A stretch of DNA of 64,000 nt. Origin: Johnsonella sp. GTDB lineage: Bacteria > Bacillota > Clostridia > Lachnospirales > Lachnospiraceae. Shown here piece by piece: positions 1-7,668 of this stretch. The stretch's first letter is position 1. Each line of letters opens with the position of its first letter. The notes below the pieces were generated by a model. The model saw nothing but the letters and a program-made list of their open reading frames with translations, had not been told where the DNA came from and searched no databases. Location of the stretch: NCBI GenBank assembly GCA_030529445.1, contig JAUMWW010000011.1, positions 1 through 64,000 of the forward strand, read 5' to 3'. The position numbers were made by a program, and so were the translations under genes.

Positions 1-581
1 GTCCTATTTACAAATTCATTTAAGGAAATTGTTTCAATATATCCGTATGGATTTGCAATTATAACGCTGTCATTTCTTATGTCCATTCCAACTACCAGCG
101 AATAATGCAATGTCCATTCGTCATCATGTTTTGCTGCCCATTCAAATGGGACAGGAACACCATCTGCTAAACAGTCATATACTTTGTCAATCAACTCGCT
201 ATTGGTAAGGTATTTGTACATTGTTGTCTGAAATTCGGGGAACTGACGGTTAAACTCATCACAAAAAGCTTTCCCTGTGGAAGTCACGACTTTTCCATAT
301 TTTTCATAAAGATCTTCTTCCGTAACTTTTCCGCCATTCCATGCAGAAAACATTTCAATTACAGCATATCCGCAAGAAAGATCTTGATTTATAAGCTCTA
401 TACCATCAACAAAAACCGCTGTCTGATACTTTTCACTATTTGCAGCAACAGAATAGTCATCTTTGATTCTATTTGTTTTTACTGCCAACACTGTAAAAGC
501 TATTCCAACAACAAAAACCAGAATGATAGTAAATAACAAGATAGCAATCAAGGCTATTTTTCTATTATTTTTCTGCACCAC
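1..581 (-). CDS. C39-like membrane-anchored cysteine peptidase (3' end missing)
   Basis: The gene runs off the left edge, so only about 193 N-terminal residues are visible. A GGAGG box at 587-591 precedes two consecutive GTG codons (581 and 578); either could be the start. Residues 8-30 are a single hydrophobic segment with few charges, so the protein is probably anchored with its bulk outside. Further on the chain shows DLSCGYAV, then TLHYSLVVGMD and IIANPYG. This Cys...His...Asn/Asp order fits the papain-like C39/C39_2 peptidase fold, with the Cys in SCGYA and the His in LHYS as likely catalytic residues. The assignment is inferred from motif order; the substrate is unknown. No transporter domain is visible, so it is not a classical bacteriocin ABC exporter in the part seen. 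Confidence 0.6.
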   Translation of the reverse strand, partial: MVQKNNRKIALIAILLFTIILVFVVGIAFTVLAVKTNRIKDDYSVAANSEKYQTAVFVDGIELINQDLSCGYAVIEMFSAWNGGKVTEEDLYEKYGKVVTSTGKAFCDEFNRQFPEFQTTMYKYLTNSELIDKVYDCLADGVPVPFEWAAKHDDEWTLHYSLVVGMDIRNDSVIIANPYGYIETISLNEFVNR

Positions 582-774
582 TTTAGCCTCCGCAAATTGG
601 GATTTGGAGCGCACAAGCACAAATGAATGCGACCGCGAAGTGGGCATATTCATTTTGCGACGCTTCCTCTTCGCTTACCCTTGCCGAAGGCATATGGCAT
701 GTCTACCTCTTCTACGGCTTCCGGAAGTTTGAAGACCAGTATGCGCTTATGCGTAAATTTGTCAGGAGCCATCC

Positions 775-1773
775 TCAGTCTTCCACGGATTCTTCCGAGA
801 GCTTTTCACCGTAAAGTGCGCCGAAACGCATATTGACTTCTTTTATCAGTTCAGTATCAGCGTCGGAATAATTCTGATACTGCCCGAACTTATACCATTC
901 GGATTTTGACCCGCCAATCGCGCTGTTGTCAAATTTGATGCTTATAGACCAGGGGCTGTAATCATGGATAAATTCATCGCTTTTCTTTCTCTTTGACAGA
1001 ACTGCGACATTCTCATCCTTCAGGAAAGTCACGAATTTGGCAAGCTTCTCTTCATCGACGCTGTAGGTCACTACCAGAATCGAATCGGCGCGCGATTCCC
1101 GATCCCTGCTCTCGATAATCCATTCTCCGCTCTTGTTTTTCTTGAGAGTCGCGCTGTGAATGCCGCCCCTCCTGTCCTTAAAACCCGGAGAATATTTCAT
1201 ACCGATAAACTCGCCTGTTTCCACCTTGAGACCTCCTTTTTCCGAGAGCTTTTCACCGTAAAGTGCGCCGAAACGCGTTTCCACTTCTTTTATCAGTTCA
1301 TGATCAGCGTCGGAATAATTCTGATACTGCCCGAACTTATACCATTCGGATTTTGACCCGCCAATCGCGCTGTTGTCAAATTTGATGCTTATAGACCAGG
1401 GGCTGTAATCATGGATAAATTCATCGCTTTTCTTTCTCTTTGACAGAACTGCGACATTCTCATCCTTCAGGAAAGTCACGAATTTGGCAAGCTTCTCTTC
1501 ATCGACGCTGTAGGTCACTACCAGAATCGAATCGGCGCGCGATTCCCGATCCCTGCTCTCGATAATCCATTCTCCGCTCTTGTTTTTCTTGAGAGTCGCG
1601 CTGTGAATGCCGCCCCTCCTGTCCTTAAAACCCGGAGAATATTTCATACCGATAAACTCGCCTGTTTCCACCTTGAGGCCTCCTTTTCGCACAAACTTGA
1701 GATAAATAGGAAGAGCAAGTGCGACTGTGATAATAAGAATCAATATGGCCGCTGTGAAGACCCTCCTTTTCAT
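775..1773 (-). CDS. Membrane-anchored protein of two near-identical 149-residue repeats
   Basis: The start is the ATG at 1773, six bases after an AAGGAGG box; an upstream in-frame GTG lies before that box and is unlikely. The product is about 332 residues. It begins MKRR followed by a roughly 20-residue hydrophobic stretch (a signal anchor, no lipobox Cys), then two tandem copies of a domain that starts GGLKVETGEF and ends FGALYGEKLSE. The copies differ mainly near their ends (DHELIKEVETR in the first, DTELIKEVNMR in the second). I do not recognise the domain; it is rich in Lys, Asp and Glu and looks soluble and extracytoplasmic. It lies 54 bases after the sigma-factor partner gene in the same direction and may be part of that transcript. 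Function unknown. Confidence 0.75.
   Translation of the reverse strand: MKRRVFTAAILILIITVALALPIYLKFVRKGGLKVETGEFIGMKYSPGFKDRRGGIHSATLKKNKSGEWIIESRDRESRADSILVVTYSVDEEKLAKFVTFLKDENVAVLSKRKKSDEFIHDYSPWSISIKFDNSAIGGSKSEWYKFGQYQNYSDADHELIKEVETRFGALYGEKLSEKGGLKVETGEFIGMKYSPGFKDRRGGIHSATLKKNKSGEWIIESRDRESRADSILVVTYSVDEEKLAKFVTFLKDENVAVLSKRKKSDEFIHDYSPWSISIKFDNSAIGGSKSEWYKFGQYQNYSDADTELIKEVNMRFGALYGEKLSEESVED
795..1688 (-). repeat. Tandem direct duplication, two 447-bp units
   Basis: Bases 795-1241 and 1242-1688 align without gaps and differ at about seven positions by eye (around 98 percent identity). The unit is exactly 149 codons, so the duplication keeps the reading frame and doubles the extracytoplasmic domain of the enclosing gene. 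The few differences are clustered near the codons for DxELIKEV, plus one silent change at the GGL codons. Such high identity, including third positions, implies recent duplication or ongoing gene conversion. Confidence 0.9.
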
Positions 1774-1827
1774 ATTATTCCTCCTTTTCTTCACTTACAT
1801 AAACATGCCTTCAATCTTGGTTTGCAC

Positions 1828-3114
1828 CTAATTAAAGCAAAGTTTTTTATCTGCCCGCCGGTATTCCGAAAATACATGGGCAAGCGCTGTTTCGATCTGC
1901 TTTGTAAAGCTGTTCCCGGGATATCCTTTATACCTTGATAGGTTGGAAATATAATCGTCTTGAATTGCCGGAACATAATAGGCACCATAGGTTTTAAGAC
2001 CATTGCTTTGTGTCATCTGCCAGCCATCTGCATCCTGCAGCTCAACATAGAATCGATAGTACGGAAGTAATGTTTCTTCTCTCGATCCAGAGCGATAGAC
2101 CAGTTCCACCTTCGCAATATACTTTTCCCCGGGCATAGCAAGAGGAACACTTGTCTGATATTGACCATCCAGTAGCTTTTCCTTCGCTTCTGCAAGGGAA
2201 ATCAGCGGATAATCCCCGAGCTTTTCCCCCATGCGAAGACCGTCGCTAAGCCTGATCAGCATCAAATTTCCACTATCATCCGGCACAAATTGAGCAACGC
2301 GGAAGTTATAATTGAGGATTCTTTCTGTCATATCTGTTCCGGAATCATAGACTAAGTAACGACGTATATAGTCTCCACTGAAAGTATAATCTCCCTGCAA
2401 CACGATCTCAGGATGGTCAAAATTCAAAAAAGAGGAGTACATTTCCGTCAAATAGGCCATGGCCGCCTCCGCTTCCGAGTCTGAAGTGTTGCTATAGGTA
2501 AAATGATACGCGTCAGGGAGTTCATAGCCGCTGGGCAAATCATATACCAGTGAACCATCGGCGTAAACCGTCAGGTTCCCTCTTCCGGTAATCGCACGGA
2601 TACTGTAAACCGTATCACCGGGAATAATCGCATCATCTTCGCTCTTTGTGGTATTTGTTTCAACTTCGGTATCCAGAATTTCCAGACCCAACACTTTTGC
2701 GGCACTTTCCAGTTCCGCAATCATTTCCGCTTCGTTTAAGCCGAGCGGCACGCCGGCACCGGATGGATCATAGCTGCCGTTCCTGAAAACAGGCAATGTG
2801 TCCAACGCCATGTCTTCTCGCCAGGGATTCCCATTTTCCAATTCCTCAGCGCTGTAGTACATCAATCCCTCGAATCCCATGCCATCGCTTTCATATTTTG
2901 GAATCACAATTTGAGGAAGCTCTCCTGAAACGCCGGGGGGCGTTCCAGCAGGCCGGGTAATTGCAACGAGTCCTCCCACGATTAAGCAAAGGCATGCGGC
3001 AGCCGCTACCCACTTTGTCCATCTTGGTATCACAGGCCTTTTTCTTTTCTTTGCTTCTTCAATAATACTGTCATCGGTATTCCCTATCATATCGAGCAGA
3101 TCATTTGCTTTCAT
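1828..3114 (-). CDS. Membrane protein paired with ECF sigma factor (putative anti-sigma factor)
   Basis: The start at 3114 sits behind an AAAGGAGGG box that overlaps the end of the sigma gene; the two genes are separated by one base. The product is about 428 residues: a charged cytoplasmic N-terminus (MKANDLLDMIG, then a KKRKR patch), one transmembrane segment at about residues 35-53, and a large acidic extracytoplasmic part. This topology and the tight coupling to an ECF sigma gene are typical of Firmicutes anti-sigma partners, where the short N-terminus binds the sigma factor and the outer domain senses a signal. I recognise no zinc-binding ZAS motif (no HxxxCxxC), so the family is uncertain. 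The signal is unknown. Confidence 0.6.
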   Translation of the reverse strand: MKANDLLDMIGNTDDSIIEEAKKRKRPVIPRWTKWVAAAACLCLIVGGLVAITRPAGTPPGVSGELPQIVIPKYESDGMGFEGLMYYSAEELENGNPWREDMALDTLPVFRNGSYDPSGAGVPLGLNEAEMIAELESAAKVLGLEILDTEVETNTTKSEDDAIIPGDTVYSIRAITGRGNLTVYADGSLVYDLPSGYELPDAYHFTYSNTSDSEAEAAMAYLTEMYSSFLNFDHPEIVLQGDYTFSGDYIRRYLVYDSGTDMTERILNYNFRVAQFVPDDSGNLMLIRLSDGLRMGEKLGDYPLISLAEAKEKLLDGQYQTSVPLAMPGEKYIAKVELVYRSGSREETLLPYYRFYVELQDADGWQMTQSNGLKTYGAYYVPAIQDDYISNLSRYKGYPGNSFTKQIETALAHVFSEYRRADKKLCFN

Positions 3115-3115
3115 T

Positions 3116-3670
3116 TTAGTAGCCCTCCTTTTCGAGTATTGTACGGAGCCTGTTTCTTGTCCGGCACAACATAGATTTGACCTTGCTCTCAGAATAGGAA
3201 AACTGTTTCGCAATATCAGAAATAGAATCCATATACCAGTACCGGCACATGAATACCTGACGATCAATCTGAGGAAGCGCCAACAGAAAAGCATTCAGTT
3301 TTCTTTGCAATTCAAGCCTTTCAACCTCAGTTTCGACATCTCCCGTTCCTGACACACACTCTTTCAGTTCATCAAGAGCAAGGGCCATTTCACCGCCGCC
3401 ACGCTTTTTCGCGCTGTATTTTCTCCATAGATCAATAGAGATTCTGCGTGTGATCTTCCCTAAAAAGGTTGAAAGAATGGAAGGACGGTGAGGCGGCATG
3501 GATTGCCAGGCATCATTATATGTATCGTTTACACATTCTTCTGCGTCTTCATCATTTAAGAGGATCTGATACGAGATACTGTGCAGATATTTTCCGTACT
3601 TTGCTGCAGTTTCAAAGATCGCGCTCTCATTTCGCTGCCAATACAAATCAACAATACGATAATCCTCCAT
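3116..3670 (-). CDS. ECF (sigma-70 family) RNA polymerase sigma factor
   Basis: A 184-residue protein of the usual ECF length. Region 2 is seen in the stretch with AEECVNDTYNDAWQSMPP and the following FLGKITRRISIDLWRK, which would bind core polymerase and the -10 element. Region 4 is seen at QIDRQVFMCRYWYMDSISDIA followed by YSESKVKSMLCRTRNRLR, a helix-turn-helix for the -35 element. The ATG at 3670 follows an AGGAG box. The next gene starts one base after its stop and encodes a membrane protein that is the likely regulator. Target promoters cannot be deduced here, though autoregulation is common in this family. Confidence 0.88.
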   Translation of the reverse strand: MEDYRIVDLYWQRNESAIFETAAKYGKYLHSISYQILLNDEDAEECVNDTYNDAWQSMPPHRPSILSTFLGKITRRISIDLWRKYSAKKRGGGEMALALDELKECVSGTGDVETEVERLELQRKLNAFLLALPQIDRQVFMCRYWYMDSISDIAKQFSYSESKVKSMLCRTRNRLRTILEKEGY

Positions 3671-3714
3671 TCGATCATCTCCTTCGGTTAGATTCTGTTT
3701 GAAAGTCCCTTCAT

Positions 3715-3858
3715 CTATCTACTCGTAGAAAGCCGGATTTGGTTGCATCGAAATATGCGAGGATTATAGCACATGATGCAATAGCCTCCTTTGAGAAAGG
3801 CGGCGAGCGGGATATATAAAGTATCTTCTACACCGTTAAGCAGGTTTTCTGCACTCAT
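3715..3858 (-). pseudogene. Possible N-terminal remnant of an LCM-type SAM-dependent methyltransferase
   Basis: A strong AAGGAGG box precedes the ATG at 3858, and the frame runs 47 codons to TAG at 3715. The first 20 residues (MSAENLLNGVEDTLYIPLAA) resemble the start of class I methyltransferases of the leucine carboxyl methyltransferase family, which usually continue with Arg and a long catalytic domain. Here the reading changes to a Cys-rich stretch and stops, with no catalytic domain. The 3' part contains the likely promoter of the sigma gene. I read it as a gene fragment; a real 47-residue protein is the alternative. The family resemblance is from memory of such N-termini, not a search. 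Confidence 0.4.
3763..3771 (-). promoter_or_regulatory. Extended -10 promoter candidate for the ECF sigma operon
   Basis: On the minus strand TGC directly precedes TATAAT (3768-3763), an extended -10 element, about 93 bases ahead of the sigma-factor start. No good -35 hexamer lies 17 bases upstream. The element sits inside the remnant reading frame at 3715-3858. Confidence 0.45.
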
Positions 3859-4017
3859 ACCGCTTCCTCCTTATCTTATGATAACTGCTCAATTTCAAAC
3901 AGCCCATTTCATAAACTATATTCTATCATAAATATAATATCATTCATCATAATTGGCAAATAGGATTTAAAGCCGGAAGCTATACAGCCTCCCGGACTAT
4001 CCGAAAATTTTCCATAT

Positions 4018-4059
4018 AAAAAAATCCGAAACCCTTTTCAAACGAAAATGATTTCGGAT
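4018..4059 (-). terminator. Rho-independent terminator of tRNA-Leu
   Basis: Arms ATCCGAAA (4024-4031) and TTTCGGAT (4052-4059) pair, with a second inner stem TTTTC/GAAAA, followed on the minus strand by seven T residues (rc of 4018-4024). It begins about 11 bases after the tRNA 3' end. Confidence 0.85.
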
Positions 4060-4069
4060 AATCTGCTAA

Positions 4070-4153
4070 TGCAGAAAGAGGGACTTGAACCCTCACGGTA
4101 TTGCTACCACACGGACCTGAACCGTGCGCGTCTGCCAATTCCGCCATTTCTGC
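4070..4153 (-). tRNA. tRNA-Leu (anticodon CAG)
   Basis: The minus strand gives an 84-nt cloverleaf of class II type with a long variable arm. The acceptor arm pairs GCAGAAA with TTTCTGC, the anticodon stem is CACGG/CCGTG with loop TTCAGGT (anticodon CAG, reading CUG), and the T arm is GAGGGTTCAAGTCCCTC. CCA is not encoded, so it must be added after transcription. It has its own promoter 38 bases upstream and terminator just downstream, so it is a single-gene unit. Confidence 0.93.
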
Positions 4154-4190
4154 TCAACTCTGCACTCAATCCTTGATTAAGTACCACGTA

Positions 4191-4219
4191 AGTATACTTG
4201 AATCTTTTATATCTGTCAA
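4191..4219 (-). promoter_or_regulatory. Sigma-A promoter of tRNA-Leu
   Basis: On the minus strand TTGACA (4219-4214), 17-bp spacer, TATACT (4196-4191). A near-consensus housekeeping promoter ending 38 bases before the mature tRNA 5' end, immediately after the aroQ stop codon. Confidence 0.85.
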
Positions 4220-4226
4220 TCAGATT

Positions 4227-4700
4227 TTATACTTTCTGCTCTTTTTTTTGAACTTCGTTTTTTTCTCCTCCGCAAAGCAGCATAAGGTAATCCATGGCAA
4301 GCAGATAACCCTCCAGACCAAAGCCCGACATCACGGCATCGCAGACCTCTGCCGTAAGCGATTTGCGGCGAAATTCCTCCCTTTTTTGGATATTGGAAAT
4401 ATGCACCTCGATTTTAATACAGTCGAGCACCTCCAGTGCATCCCGAAGTGCATAGCTGTAATGCGCAAATGCGCCGGGGTTGATGATCAGCGCATCCACT
4501 TTGCTTTGGTATGCCTCCTGCAGCTTATCGATCAGCTCTCCCTCGTGATTGCTTTGGCAGATCTGCACCTGTGCCGATATCTCCTGTGCCTTTTCCCGAA
4601 TCATATCGCAAAGTGTTTCATAACTTCTTTCTCCGTACTGGCTGATATCCCTTTTTCCGAGAAAATTCAGATTTGCTCCGTTAATAATCCATATTTTCAT
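4227..4700 (-). CDS. aroQ: 3-dehydroquinate dehydratase, type II
   Basis: A 157-residue cytoplasmic enzyme that dehydrates 3-dehydroquinate to 3-dehydroshikimate in the shikimate pathway. It begins MKIWIINGANLNFLG, a variant of the type II GPNLNLLG motif; Tyr22 fits the catalytic tyrosine. SNHEGELID, INPGAFAHYS and EVHISNI carry the remaining substrate-binding residues, including the general-acid His in EVHIS. Length matches the family (about 150). The ATG at 4700 overlaps the aroE stop by four bases (ATGA), so the pair is translationally coupled and acts in consecutive steps. Confidence 0.95.
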   Translation of the reverse strand: MKIWIINGANLNFLGKRDISQYGERSYETLCDMIREKAQEISAQVQICQSNHEGELIDKLQEAYQSKVDALIINPGAFAHYSYALRDALEVLDCIKIEVHISNIQKREEFRRKSLTAEVCDAVMSGFGLEGYLLAMDYLMLLCGGEKNEVQKKEQKV

Positions 4701-5617
4701 CTTTCCCTCCAAAACGCTTCTTGCTCTTTCAATGCGGCGCTCAGTTCTTCTTTTGCCCTTTTTCTCGTCTCTTCTCCTATTTTGATCCCGGGATTCCAAA
4801 TCTCGAAGGAAAGAATCCCCTGACCGATGAGCATATCCAAACCGCTGCATGCCTCCTTTTTTGCCTCTCTGAGATAGCGCATAAAGCGGGTTTCCGAGGG
4901 AGTATAGATAAAATCCATCCCCCACTGCGCTTTCTCGTAAAAAAGCGGATTATGAATCAGGCAGGAAAGGATATCGGGATACATCCCCAGCGAGCTTGCC
5001 TGAAAAACGAGATACTCGTCTTTTCTCAGCAAAGCATCCATTGCGGATCTGCTCTTTGCCTCCTCTATCTCCCGAGGAGTCCTGATCTCTATAGCAAAGG
5101 GGAAAAAACTCCGGTACTCTTCGACAAGCCTCTCCGCTCTTTCCCTGCTCCGGTTAATGAGGGATATGCTGCTTACTCCCGATCTTGCGCAAAGATAAAG
5201 CAGGGCGGGTGCCGCTCCCCCCGCTCCAAGCAGGATAATATCGCTCCGGCAAAGCGTTTTTCCATTTCGCGAGATTGCATCGGCAAGTCCCGGCATATCG
5301 GTATTAAAACCGATATAAGCATTCTTCCCCCTGCACAGGGTATTAACCGAACCGATGGCGGCAGCCTCCGTATCCGTTTTTTCAAGATAGGGAAGCACCG
5401 CCTTTTTATAGGGCAGCGTGATATTGATTCCCTCTATGCCGAGCGCATAGGCTCCCTTCAATGCCTTTTCAAGATCCGCCTCTCCGACGCAGAAGGGAAC
5501 ATAGGCGAAATCTTTCCCGCTCTCTCTTGCCAAAATGCCGTGGAGCAGGGGGGAAAGACTATGCGCCACCGGATTTCCTATGATTGCACAGACTTTGGCG
5601 CAAGCGGTAAACATCAT
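4697..5617 (-). CDS. aroE: Shikimate dehydrogenase (NADP)
   Basis: A 306-residue enzyme that reduces 3-dehydroshikimate to shikimate. The start is the first of two ATG codons (5617), five bases after AAAGGAG. The substrate domain shows HSLSP (Ser20, Ser22), NITLPYK with catalytic Lys71, Asn92 and Asp107 (NTDMPG). The dinucleotide domain has GAGGAA and NRSRERAERL, where the Arg residues favour NADP. It is slightly longer than the usual 270-290 residues through its C-terminus. It lies 10 bases after yqeG and overlaps aroQ. Confidence 0.95.
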   Translation of the reverse strand: MMFTACAKVCAIIGNPVAHSLSPLLHGILARESGKDFAYVPFCVGEADLEKALKGAYALGIEGINITLPYKKAVLPYLEKTDTEAAAIGSVNTLCRGKNAYIGFNTDMPGLADAISRNGKTLCRSDIILLGAGGAAPALLYLCARSGVSSISLINRSRERAERLVEEYRSFFPFAIEIRTPREIEEAKSRSAMDALLRKDEYLVFQASSLGMYPDILSCLIHNPLFYEKAQWGMDFIYTPSETRFMRYLREAKKEACSGLDMLIGQGILSFEIWNPGIKIGEETRKRAKEELSAALKEQEAFWRER

Positions 5618-5627
5618 TTTTTCTCCT

Positions 5628-6146
5628 TTAGCGATTCGCTTTCTGCAAAGTTTTTTTCTTCTTTTTCCGGAAGAAAAAAAGCACCGGGGCTTCCAGATAT
5701 CTTTTAAAAACAATCTGGATCTCTTCCCTGGGATTAATCGGTCTGACCAGATAACTGCGCAGTCCCGCTCTCTTTGCTCCCCAGATATCGGTAAAAATCT
5801 GGTCTCCGATAAATAAGGTATCTTTTCGGGAGCTGCCCATGATCCGCATTGCTTCTTCATATCCCGAAATCCCCGGTTTTCCTGCTTTTGAGATATAAGG
5901 ACTTTGCAGCGCGAGCGCAAACGGACGCACTCTCTTCTCCTTATTATTGGAAAGCAGGCAGGTCTTTAAGCCCTCCCGGTGAAGCATGCCAAAAAAATCG
6001 ATTGCCTTTTGATCCGCAGGCGCTCCGTGAGGAACGATCGTATTATCTATATCGAAAATAATCGCCCGAAATCCCTCCAGATAAAGATGATGAAAATCGA
6101 TATCATAAACGGAATCCCATTCCGCATCCGGAAATAACTTGCTCAT
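5628..6146 (-). CDS. YqeG family HAD-IIIA phosphatase
   Basis: A 172-residue HAD-fold protein. Motif I is FDIDNTIVPHG (Asp32, Asp34), motif II LLSNN, and motif III/IV GKPG and FIGDQIFTDIWGA. These match the YqeG/HAD-IIIA group that is widespread in Firmicutes and usually sits beside aroE, as it does here. The in vivo substrate is not established from the sequence. The C-terminus ends in a run of Lys and Phe (FFFRKKKKK) that could touch membrane lipid or RNA; this is inference. Gap of two bases to nrdR upstream. Confidence 0.85.
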   Translation of the reverse strand: MSKLFPDAEWDSVYDIDFHHLYLEGFRAIIFDIDNTIVPHGAPADQKAIDFFGMLHREGLKTCLLSNNKEKRVRPFALALQSPYISKAGKPGISGYEEAMRIMGSSRKDTLFIGDQIFTDIWGAKRAGLRSYLVRPINPREEIQIVFKRYLEAPVLFFFRKKKKKTLQKANR

Positions 6147-6148
6147 CT

Positions 6149-6604
6149 TTATTTTTTGATCAGCAGCTTGCCGATCTCCTCCATAAACGTATTGACATCC
6201 TTAAATTCTCGGTATACCGAAGCAAAGCGCACATAGGCAACCTCGTCAAGCTCCTTGAGCTTGGACATCACAAGCTCCCCTATCGCCGTTGTTTTGACCT
6301 CCCTCTCCTCCGTACCGAAGAGCTCCGCCTCGATCTCGTCCACGAGAGCATTGATCCTCGCTCTGGATACGGGTCTTTTATGGCAGCTCCTTATGATTCC
6401 CGCCTCGATCTTGCTTCTGTCATAGGCTTCTCTCGTTTCATCCTTTTTTACTACCGTCAGGGGAATGCTGTCGATTTTTTCATACGTGGTAAATCTCTTG
6501 CTGCAGCTCTCGCACTGCCTTCTCCTCCTGATCGAGGAATTATCGTCGGCAGGTCTTGAATCGATCACCTTGGTATCTATGGCATTACAAAACGGACATT
6601 TCAT
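6149..6604 (-). CDS. nrdR: Transcriptional repressor NrdR
   Basis: A 151-residue regulator of ribonucleotide reductase genes. It begins MKCPFC with a zinc ribbon (Cys3, Cys6, Cys31, Cys34) and RRRRQ, the DNA-binding part, followed by the ATP-cone domain containing [17 protein letters not shown] that binds ATP/dATP. The second of two adjacent ATG codons (6604) is chosen because it gives the canonical MKCPFC start and a six-base spacing from GAGGAGG; 6607 is the alternative. It heads the group nrdR-yqeG-aroE-aroQ and has its own promoter. Confidence 0.95.
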   Translation of the reverse strand: MKCPFCNAIDTKVIDSRPADDNSSIRRRRQCESCSKRFTTYEKIDSIPLTVVKKDETREAYDRSKIEAGIIRSCHKRPVSRARINALVDEIEAELFGTEEREVKTTAIGELVMSKLKELDEVAYVRFASVYREFKDVNTFMEEIGKLLIKK

Positions 6605-6636
6605 CATTGCCCTCCTCTGCATATATTCATAAGCAT

Positions 6637-6665
6637 ACTATATATGATTATTCCTCTTTTGTCCA
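6637..6665 (-). promoter_or_regulatory. Promoter for nrdR-yqeG-aroE-aroQ
   Basis: Minus strand TGGACA (6665-6660), 17-bp spacer, TATAGT (6642-6637). One mismatch from consensus in each hexamer. It begins a few bases after the metQ terminator stem. Confidence 0.6.
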
Positions 6666-6670
6666 TTCCA

Positions 6671-6702
6671 AAGCAAAGAGCGGCATACGCCGCTCCTTGC
6701 TC
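6671..6702 (-). terminator. Terminator of the metNIQ operon
   Basis: Minus-strand stem GAGCGGC/GCCGCTC with ATAC-type loop (6678-6695), extended by GCAA/TTGC and followed by an interrupted T stretch. It ends eight bases after the metQ stop. The T tract is short, so efficiency may be moderate. Confidence 0.65.
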
Positions 6703-6710
6703 ATGATTTC

Positions 6711-7610
6711 TTAAAATATCGGAACCACCGATCCCTCATATTTTTCTTCAATAAATTTTCTGATCTCTTCGCTCTGAAGCACATCGATGAGAGCCTGCAC
6801 CGCCTCGTTATTCTCTTCTCCCTTGCGCACCGCAATAATGTTTGCATAGGTCTGTGCCGCGATCGACTTCTCATCCTCAAGCGCTACCGCATCCTTCACC
6901 TTAAATCCGGCTTCTATCGCATAGTTTCCGTTGATTACCGCAAGATCGACATCCTCCAGAGATCTCGGAATCTGTGCCGCTTCCAGCTCGATGATTTCAA
7001 GATTCTTCGGATTCTCTACGATATCATTCTTCGTTGCGGTCAGTCCGGCACCTTCCTTCAGACCGATCAGCCCCTGATCCGCCAAAAGAAGAAGCGCTCT
7101 CGCCTCATTGGTCACATCATTGGGAACCGCGATCTTCGCCCCCTCCTTAAGCTCCTCAAGACTCTTTGTCTTTCCCGGGTAGATGCCGAAGGGTTCGTAA
7201 TGAATCGCAGCCGCAGAGGCGATATTCGTCTTATACTGCGCGTTGAACTCCTCGAGATAGGGAAGATGCTGGAAATAGTTCGCATCCAGATCCTTAAATT
7301 CCAATGCATTATTTGGCTGTACATAATCCGTGTATTCCACGATCTTAAGCTCATATCCCTTCTCGGCAAGCAGAGCGCTCGCCTCCGTCAGGATCTCCGC
7401 ATGCGGAGCCGGGCTTGCGCCTACGATCAGCTCCTTTTTTTCACCTGATTTGTCTTCCTCCGGCTTTGCACTGCTTTTTTCCGCGGAAGAATCGACCTGA
7501 GCCGATTGCGCCGAATCGGCAGCCGTGCTCGACTCTGTTGCAGTTCCGGCACATGCGCTCAAAAGACCCGCAAGGATAATACTGGTCGCAAATAAATATG
7601 TTTTCTTCAT
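6711..7610 (-). CDS. metQ: Methionine ABC transporter substrate-binding lipoprotein
   Basis: A 299-residue protein with a lipoprotein signal peptide (hydrophobic core then LLSAC; Cys20 is lipidated) and a Ser/Asp/Lys-rich linker before the folded domain that starts LIVGASPAPHAEIL. This is the NlpA/MetQ family, which captures D/L-methionine outside the membrane and passes it to MetI. It is the last gene of metN-metI-metQ; the gap to metI is 58 bases and a terminator follows. Specificity for methionine, rather than another amino acid, is supported by the NIL domain of MetN and by the Met-rich leader peptide upstream. Confidence 0.92.
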   Translation of the reverse strand: MKKTYLFATSIILAGLLSACAGTATESSTAADSAQSAQVDSSAEKSSAKPEEDKSGEKKELIVGASPAPHAEILTEASALLAEKGYELKIVEYTDYVQPNNALEFKDLDANYFQHLPYLEEFNAQYKTNIASAAAIHYEPFGIYPGKTKSLEELKEGAKIAVPNDVTNEARALLLLADQGLIGLKEGAGLTATKNDIVENPKNLEIIELEAAQIPRSLEDVDLAVINGNYAIEAGFKVKDAVALEDEKSIAAQTYANIIAVRKGEENNEAVQALIDVLQSEEIRKFIEEKYEGSVVPIF

Positions 7611-7668
7611 AAATTTTCTCCTCTTTTTTTATTTATAGTAAACCGCAGGCAGCGGAAACTAAACATTT

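Noticed and set aside
582..774. Open frames on the plus strand in the gap between the C39-like gene and the repeat protein
   Set aside because: Two overlapping frames are open, neither has a ribosome site, and neither product resembles a family I know. A shift to higher GC hints at a remnant or a dispersed repeat, but there is no support for a gene.
4721..5707. 328-codon plus-strand frame opposite aroE
   Set aside because: No RBS or known motif, and the minus-strand shikimate dehydrogenase explains all of the sequence.
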